Assembly: GCA_034002405.1 (NCBI GenBank)
Contig: JAVFAS010000001.1
Coordinates: 1-64,000 of the forward strand
Length of the DNA stretch: 64,000 nt
Origin: SZUA-365 sp034002405
GTDB lineage: Bacteria; Bacteroidota; Ignavibacteria; SZUA-365
Direction of reading: 5' to 3'
Part shown: one piece after another, positions 59,415-64,000 of the stretch
Layout of the letters: every line of letters starts with the position of its first letter
Numbering within the stretch: position 1 is the stretch's first letter
Position numbers and translations under genes: made by a program
The notes under the pieces: model-generated
The model's database searches: none
What the model was told of the DNA's origin: nothing
What the model saw: the letters and a program-made list of their open reading frames with translations, nothing else

Positions 59415-60446
59415 TCAGCCGCCGAGCAGCGCGCGGGTGTCTTCGACGATGCGCCCGAGCCGGTGCACGGCCTGGTGCTCGCGCACGGCCCGCGCGTGGC
59501 CGGCCTGCGCGATGGCGAGGCGCTCGTCTTCGTGGTCGAGGTAGTACTGGATTTTTTCCTTGAGTTCGTCCACCGTCTCGAAGCACGCGATCTCCTTCCC
59601 CTCCACATACAACTCCTCGGCCTGTTCGCGGGAGCGCTGCGTGAGGAGAAAGCCGCCATAGCCGGGGATTTCCAGCGTGCGGACGTTGTGCGAATCCTTG
59701 TTCTGCTCGCGCAGAAAATTCAGGTGGATGCGCGAGACGGCGAACAGTTTCGAGATCTCCTCGCCGTACACCGCGTTGCCTTTCCAGCGCGCGCGCAGCG
59801 GCGCGCCTTCGGGCACACGCTCCCACATGTTGCCCCAGACCGAGAGGTCGAATTCCGTGATCTTCTCCAGCCACCACTCGCGCATCGGTTCCCACGTGCC
59901 GGCGAAGACCACATCGGTGGCGTATTTCGCACGGTCGGCATCGCTGATCGCGGCGGGACGCTGCAGCATGGCCGGGTCGTAGCAGAAGGCGAGATATTCC
60001 ACGCGCTTCGCACCCGCGTCGCGGAGCGGCTGCATCAGCGACTTCGCGTAGATGTAGTAAATGTCGAACAGCGGGATGCTCGCGATGCTGTCACGCGTGG
60101 CGTTGCGGTTCTCCACGTTGAAGGGGCCGTCGGGATACCACTGCAGCAACACCGGTCCGAAGCGCTGCTTCACCTCGCGGATCGCGTCTTCGTAGATCGT
60201 CTCGCCCTTGAGAAATAAAATCGCATCCGGCCGGAATTCCTCCACCGCCGCGACAAACGCCGCGTTCATCCGCCGCCGGTTGATGCGGCGCGTCAGCGCG
60301 CTCACCACGGGCAACGTGCCGCCCGTCGTGAAATACGGCTGACGGAAATCGAACACCCGCACCGCGCAGCCGAGCTGTTCGAGATAGCCCTTGTACGACC
60401 AGCCGCCCGTACCATACCAGTATTCGCAGACAAGGAGGAGTTTCAT
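59415..60446 (-). CDS. CgeB-like glycosyltransferase
   Basis: The 343-aa protein fits the CgeB/DUF3880-like GT-B group: LLVCEYWYGTGGWSYKGYLEQLGCAVRVFD at the start, VVFAGTWEPMREWWLEKI near residue 185, and a C-terminal domain with VSRIHLNFLREQNKDSHNVRTLEIPGYGGFLLTQRSREQAEEL. GAGGAG precedes the ATG. Its role is inferred as glycosyl transfer to a surface polymer. Confidence 0.85.
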   Translation of the reverse strand: MKLLLVCEYWYGTGGWSYKGYLEQLGCAVRVFDFRQPYFTTGGTLPVVSALTRRINRRRMNAAFVAAVEEFRPDAILFLKGETIYEDAIREVKQRFGPVLLQWYPDGPFNVENRNATRDSIASIPLFDIYYIYAKSLMQPLRDAGAKRVEYLAFCYDPAMLQRPAAISDADRAKYATDVVFAGTWEPMREWWLEKITEFDLSVWGNMWERVPEGAPLRARWKGNAVYGEEISKLFAVSRIHLNFLREQNKDSHNVRTLEIPGYGGFLLTQRSREQAEELYVEGKEIACFETVDELKEKIQYYLDHEDERLAIAQAGHARAVREHQAVHRLGRIVEDTRALLGG

Positions 60447-60521
60447 GCGTGGATGGTGATCATATGGAGAGAATCGGTGCTGTGTGTCCGTGATCTGTCT
60501 GCCGCGGTCGGGCGGGACGAC

Positions 60522-61973
60522 TCACCCGACGGGAGTCTCGTTCCCTTTCATGACGGCGCGAATGTACGCGGCATGTTCCCGCAGCGGCCGTCGCTCGACG
60601 ACCAGTTCGAGCGCCATAAAGATACCGACCAGATACAGCGCTTCCAACCCGAACTGCATGATACTGCCCATCCCGAGCGCGGGCAGTGGCAGCAGCAGCA
60701 CCACGCTCGCGGCAATGGCGCCAAACAGCAGGGGCAGCAGCAGCGCTCCGATCCAGCCGACGGACACCTCCCGCCGCACGACGAACAGCGCTCCGGCCAC
60801 ACCGAGGAAGTAGTTTGCCACGATGGCGATGGCCGCGCCGCTGATACCGTACCAGAGCACAAGCACGTACATCGCCGGGACGAATATCACAAGCTGCAGC
60901 ACACGAATCCGGACGATCGCCTCCGGTTTCCCCTTGGCATACAGCAATTGTTTCATGTTCTCGAACATGGGAGAAAGCAACGCACCGGCCGCGAGGATGC
61001 GCAGGACGGGGATGGCGTCGCTCCACTGATCCCCCAGCACGGCGATGAAACTTCCGGGGATGACCGCGAACACAAGCACGAAGGGCATCAGGGCGCGGAC
61101 GAGGAAAAAGAGCACCAGGGTGAAGGCGTGAGACAGACGCTCCCGGTCATGCTGGACCTTTGCGTACGTCGGAAGCGCAACGGTCACCACGGCGGGAGCA
61201 ACGGTCTGCGGGGCCATTTCCCAGTACTTGAGCGCCCGGCCATAACTGCCCTGCAGACTCGTACCGAGCATGGACTCGGTGACGAGCGTGCCATAACGGA
61301 CAAACACCACTTCCATTCCGCGTGAGAAAATCAGCTTCCATCCCATGGAAAGAAACCAGCGGGCGGTCGCCGGATTGAATCGCATGCCGATGGGATACCG
61401 CGCGACGACGGTCATCCCGACGAAGGAAACAACGAAGGTCGAACAGTACCCCAGTACCATGCCCCATGCACCCCACCCCAGCGAGACGAGGATATACGAC
61501 ACCAGCGGAAACGCAAGCACGGCGGCGAGGTTGATGCGCGCGATCTTCTTGTAATCAAGCTGCTTCTCAAGATAGGAGGAGAACAGGATGGTGAAGAGGT
61601 TGAGCGTGCTGAACAGACCGAGGACGAGAAATGCCTCGATCTTGATGGGCAAGGTCCCTCGCAAATCAAGAAACCACGCCGTGGCGGCAATCGCCGCGAG
61701 CATCAGCACGCTGAGAACCAGTGTCAGCACGAATGCGGTGGCGTACAGGTCTTCTTTCTCTTCATCCGCCTGGATGACCGAGATATTGAACGAAACCGCG
61801 GCGAGAATGAACAGGATGTCCACCACGGCGAGACCAAACATGTAGATGCCGTTTTCGTCCGGGAGAAGGATGCGGTCGCGCATGATGCCGAACACGAACC
61901 CCACCGCCATCGCGATATAATTCAGTCCGCTCGTCCAGAGCGTCGAAACGATGGCCTTCCGCGCGATGCTCAC
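60522..61973 (-). CDS. Oligosaccharide flippase (Wzx-like)
   Basis: The 483-aa integral membrane protein has 12-14 hydrophobic segments. It shows the MATE/RfbX pattern: ALKYWEMAPQTVAPAVVTVALPTYAKVQHDRERL in the middle, LRILAAGALLSPMFENMKQLLYAKGKPEAIVRIRVLQL later. It is predicted to flip lipid-linked glycan units to the periplasmic side. The start is GTG at 61973, overlapping the stop of the upstream glycosyltransferase by 4 nt. Together with the glycosyltransferases it defines a surface-polysaccharide locus; no Wzy polymerase is within the window. Confidence 0.9.
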   Translation of the reverse strand: MSIARKAIVSTLWTSGLNYIAMAVGFVFGIMRDRILLPDENGIYMFGLAVVDILFILAAVSFNISVIQADEEKEDLYATAFVLTLVLSVLMLAAIAATAWFLDLRGTLPIKIEAFLVLGLFSTLNLFTILFSSYLEKQLDYKKIARINLAAVLAFPLVSYILVSLGWGAWGMVLGYCSTFVVSFVGMTVVARYPIGMRFNPATARWFLSMGWKLIFSRGMEVVFVRYGTLVTESMLGTSLQGSYGRALKYWEMAPQTVAPAVVTVALPTYAKVQHDRERLSHAFTLVLFFLVRALMPFVLVFAVIPGSFIAVLGDQWSDAIPVLRILAAGALLSPMFENMKQLLYAKGKPEAIVRIRVLQLVIFVPAMYVLVLWYGISGAAIAIVANYFLGVAGALFVVRREVSVGWIGALLLPLLFGAIAASVVLLLPLPALGMGSIMQFGLEALYLVGIFMALELVVERRPLREHAAYIRAVMKGNETPVG

Positions 61974-63106
61974 GACACCGCCTCGCCGAGCAGGGATCGG
62001 TACACGTCGATCACGCCCAGGGCGTAGCGCTCCCAGGTGAAATCACGGATGTACGCCGCGCCGCGCGCGCCCATCTCCCGCGCCTCGTCCTGATGTTCGG
62101 ACATCCAGATCAGTTTCTCCTCGATCGCCCCGCTGTCGCGGATGGGAATGACAAACCCGTGTTCCCCGTCGCGCGCTACGCTGCCGGTATTGGTCGTGAC
62201 CAGCAGCGGCAGGCCGCAAGCCATGGCCTCGTAGGTGACGAGCGCCGACCCCTCCTGCAGCGAGGGAAGGACAAACACCGACGCCTGCGCATATTCCTCC
62301 GGCAGTTTTTCGTGCGCGACATGGCCGCGCAGGGTGAACCGGCCCTCGTATTTCGCGAGCAGCGGTTTGATGCCCTCCTCCACCGCGCCGATGAACACGA
62401 GTTCGGCGTTCTTCAGACCGAGCCGCGCCCACGCCTCGAGCAGGTAATGCACGCCTTTCTGCACACCGATATTGCCGACGAACAGGATGCGAAACACGTC
62501 GTCGCGTTTTTCGCCGGGCGCGAACCGCGCGGGATCGAAGCCATAGGGGATAACGTGGAGTTTCTCCTCCGGAAATCCGGCATCGAGGAACGTGCGTTCG
62601 ACGAATGCCGACGGGATGATCACCGCGTCGGCCGCGTCCATTTCCCGCAGGCCTTTTTCGATGATCTGCGGATGCGCCCGCTCGACCTCCATCCCGAAGC
62701 GCTCGAATTCCTCACGGAGGATCGAGTCCTGGAAATGCGGATGCGTCGAGCCGCGCTCGATCACGATCTTCGCGTGATGGCGGCGTGCGTGGGGAATGGA
62801 GGCCAGTGCGTAATTGCCCCAGGCGTGGAAGATATCACAGGGCGGAATGTACTTGCGCGCGAGCGCGTCGAAGAGATTGTCCTTGACCCAGGAATAATAG
62901 CCCCGGCGCCGCAGCCACGGCAGCTTGCGCACCGCCATGCCCAGATATTCGGGCACGGGAATGACCCGGTAGCGGCTCGGACGGAAGCGCGTACGCACAT
63001 ACCAGCGCTTGGTCGTGATGATGCGCTCGAGATAGCCGCGCTGGTCGAGCTGTTCGGCGAGTTCCAGCGCGTGGAATTTCCCGCCGACGGAGATGACGAC
63101 GTTCAC
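61970..63106 (-). CDS. Glycosyltransferase family 4 (GT-B)
   Basis: The 378-aa protein has VISVGGKFHALELAEQLDQRGYLERIITTK at the start, GDDxxRILFVGNIGVQKGVHYLLEAW-like residues near 205, and an intact EX7E (EGSALVTYE) with AMACGLPLLVTTNTGS near 290. It starts at GTG 63106, 8 bp after the YfhO-like gene, and overlaps the flippase gene, so it is part of the same operon. Sugar specificity unknown. Confidence 0.92.
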   Translation of the reverse strand: MNVVISVGGKFHALELAEQLDQRGYLERIITTKRWYVRTRFRPSRYRVIPVPEYLGMAVRKLPWLRRRGYYSWVKDNLFDALARKYIPPCDIFHAWGNYALASIPHARRHHAKIVIERGSTHPHFQDSILREEFERFGMEVERAHPQIIEKGLREMDAADAVIIPSAFVERTFLDAGFPEEKLHVIPYGFDPARFAPGEKRDDVFRILFVGNIGVQKGVHYLLEAWARLGLKNAELVFIGAVEEGIKPLLAKYEGRFTLRGHVAHEKLPEEYAQASVFVLPSLQEGSALVTYEAMACGLPLLVTTNTGSVARDGEHGFVIPIRDSGAIEEKLIWMSEHQDEAREMGARGAAYIRDFTWERYALGVIDVYRSLLGEAVS

Positions 63107-63114
63107 GCCGCTGT

Positions 63115-64000
63115 CTATTCCTCGTTGCGGCCAGTCGCGTCCGCGGTGCCGGTCGCGTCCGCGGTGCCGGTCGCGTCCGCGGTGCCGCCCGCCTTGCGCG
63201 TGCGCAGCCAGAAGACCAGCGACAGCAGGAGCACGATGGCCAGTGCGTAATTGGTGGCCGTGGTGACGATCAGACCGGCTTCATATGATTCGGGCTGATA
63301 GTGCATCTCGAGGCGATGCGTTCCCGCCGGGATTTCGACCGCGCGCAGGACGTAATCCGAGCGGAGGATGTCGACCGGCTTGCCATCGAGCGTGGCCGTC
63401 CATCCGCTCGGGTAATGCACTTCACTGAGTTTGAGAATGGCATCGACCGGCGTCTCGAGATCATAGGCGAAGCCGTTGATGCCGAAGTCGACCAGTGTCG
63501 CTTTCGCACCCGCGATGACGCTGTCGGGCACCTGCGCGGGCGTTGTCTTCGGCGCGGCGCTCAGGTAGGCGGTGCGATGCGGCTCGTAACCCGGCAGCGT
63601 GCCGACTTTTTTGAACATGGCCTCGTCATCGGCGATGACGTCGTACGATCCGACGAAGAATGCGCGGGGAAGAACGTACTGATTCTCATACACCGTCTCC
63701 TGGTTTCCGAAGAACACCGGTTTGAGAAACGGCGCGGTGATCTGCCAGTCGCCCGGCACGACGACGTACTTGGTGTTGAGCATGCTGAGCATGGCCCAGT
63801 TCGTCGACTGCAGGTGTTCGCCGTTCTGGAACATGAACTGCCCGAACATGGAATTCCGCACATCGTCGTACAGCTTCAATTTCGCCGGATGATACCCGGC
63901 CACGTTTTGAATCCCGAAGGCCACATACCAGTTGTCGTCGGCGTGATTGCCGGCGGGAAGGATGCGGAAGGTCGTCGTGTCCTGCCGCAGGAAATCGACG
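63115..64000 (-). CDS. YfhO-like membrane protein, C-terminal part
   Basis: The frame is open to the right edge, so the N-terminus is outside the window. The visible ~294 residues carry a periplasmic domain (NTKYVVVPGDW, VLPRAFFVG, ITGFAYDLE-like) with the family pattern PSGWTATLDGKPVDILRSDYVLRAVEIPAGTHRLEMHYQP. One membrane segment (~residues 245-265 of the visible part) and a short cytoplasmic tail with six-residue GTADAT repeats follow. YfhO-type proteins are linked to glycosylation of cell-wall polymers (family knowledge). Confidence 0.82.
   Translation of the reverse strand, partial: VDFLRQDTTTFRILPAGNHADDNWYVAFGIQNVAGYHPAKLKLYDDVRNSMFGQFMFQNGEHLQSTNWAMLSMLNTKYVVVPGDWQITAPFLKPVFFGNQETVYENQYVLPRAFFVGSYDVIADDEAMFKKVGTLPGYEPHRTAYLSAAPKTTPAQVPDSVIAGAKATLVDFGINGFAYDLETPVDAILKLSEVHYPSGWTATLDGKPVDILRSDYVLRAVEIPAGTHRLEMHYQPESYEAGLIVTTATNYALAIVLLLSLVFWLRTRKAGGTADATGTADATGTADATGRNEE
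63130..63183. repeat. Three tandem 18-bp repeats within the YfhO-like gene
   Basis: GCC(A/G)GTCGCGTCCGCGGT is repeated three times in frame. On the coding strand it gives a GTADAT tail repeated at the C-terminus. Confidence 0.9.

Overview
The window comes from a GC-rich member of the Bacteroidota/Chlorobiota side of the tree, most like Ignavibacteria or Candidatus Kapabacteria. The evidence is five secreted proteins with type IX secretion (T9SS) C-terminal sorting domains carrying the QNYPNPFNP-type signature, promoters that fit the Bacteroidota pattern (a TTG box, 17-18 bp, then TAnnTTTG), a TonB-dependent receptor with a carboxypeptidase-like N-terminal domain, and a meso-diaminopimelate-type MurE. 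This placement is inference; no rRNA or tRNA gene was seen.

Layout. 1-2.2 kb: the tail of a T9SS cargo protein with a strong terminator, an EamA-family exporter and a lipoprotein. 2.4-7.8 kb: two T9SS cargo genes of visibly lower GC, an SBBP-repeat protein and an M6-like metalloprotease broken by a 100-N assembly gap. 8.1-26.4 kb: a complete division and cell-wall (dcw) cluster on the minus strand, in the order mraZ-rsmH-ftsL-ftsI-murE-murF-mraY-murD-ftsW-murG-[PH-domain membrane protein]-murC-murB-ftsQ-ftsA-ftsZ. It is headed by a promoter with 10-bp-phased MraZ boxes. 26.7-32.4 kb: a DUF1611 protein, purA, a STAS-domain protein and secD-secF. 32.5-39.7 kb: an M1 aminopeptidase with HEAT-like repeats, a von Willebrand-like T9SS protein and a pair of TPM-domain genes.

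39.8-45.6 kb: groS-groL under a perfect CIRCE element, then a thiamine-salvage operon (TPP riboswitch, TonB-dependent receptor, thiamine pyrophosphokinase). 45.7-51 kb: an M16 peptidase homologue without its zinc motif, a small secreted protein and a P-domain T9SS protein. 51-55 kb: an LpxH-like phosphoesterase overlapping a class A penicillin-binding protein, then a lipoprotein. 55-57 kb: a BtuF-like binding protein and proline dehydrogenase. 57-64 kb: a surface-glycan cluster with four glycosyltransferases, a Wzx-like flippase and the end of a YfhO-like membrane protein.

Most of the window is cell-envelope biology: peptidoglycan synthesis and division, Sec export feeding T9SS cargo, lipid A, surface glycan and outer-membrane vitamin uptake. 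No CRISPR array, prophage, insertion sequence or defence island was seen. The most informative signals are regulatory: the MraZ operator, CIRCE, the TPP riboswitch and a recurrent promoter architecture. The gene-level oddities are the PH-domain gene inside dcw, the catalytically dead M16 homologue and a terminator-like hairpin inside the start of the M1 gene.
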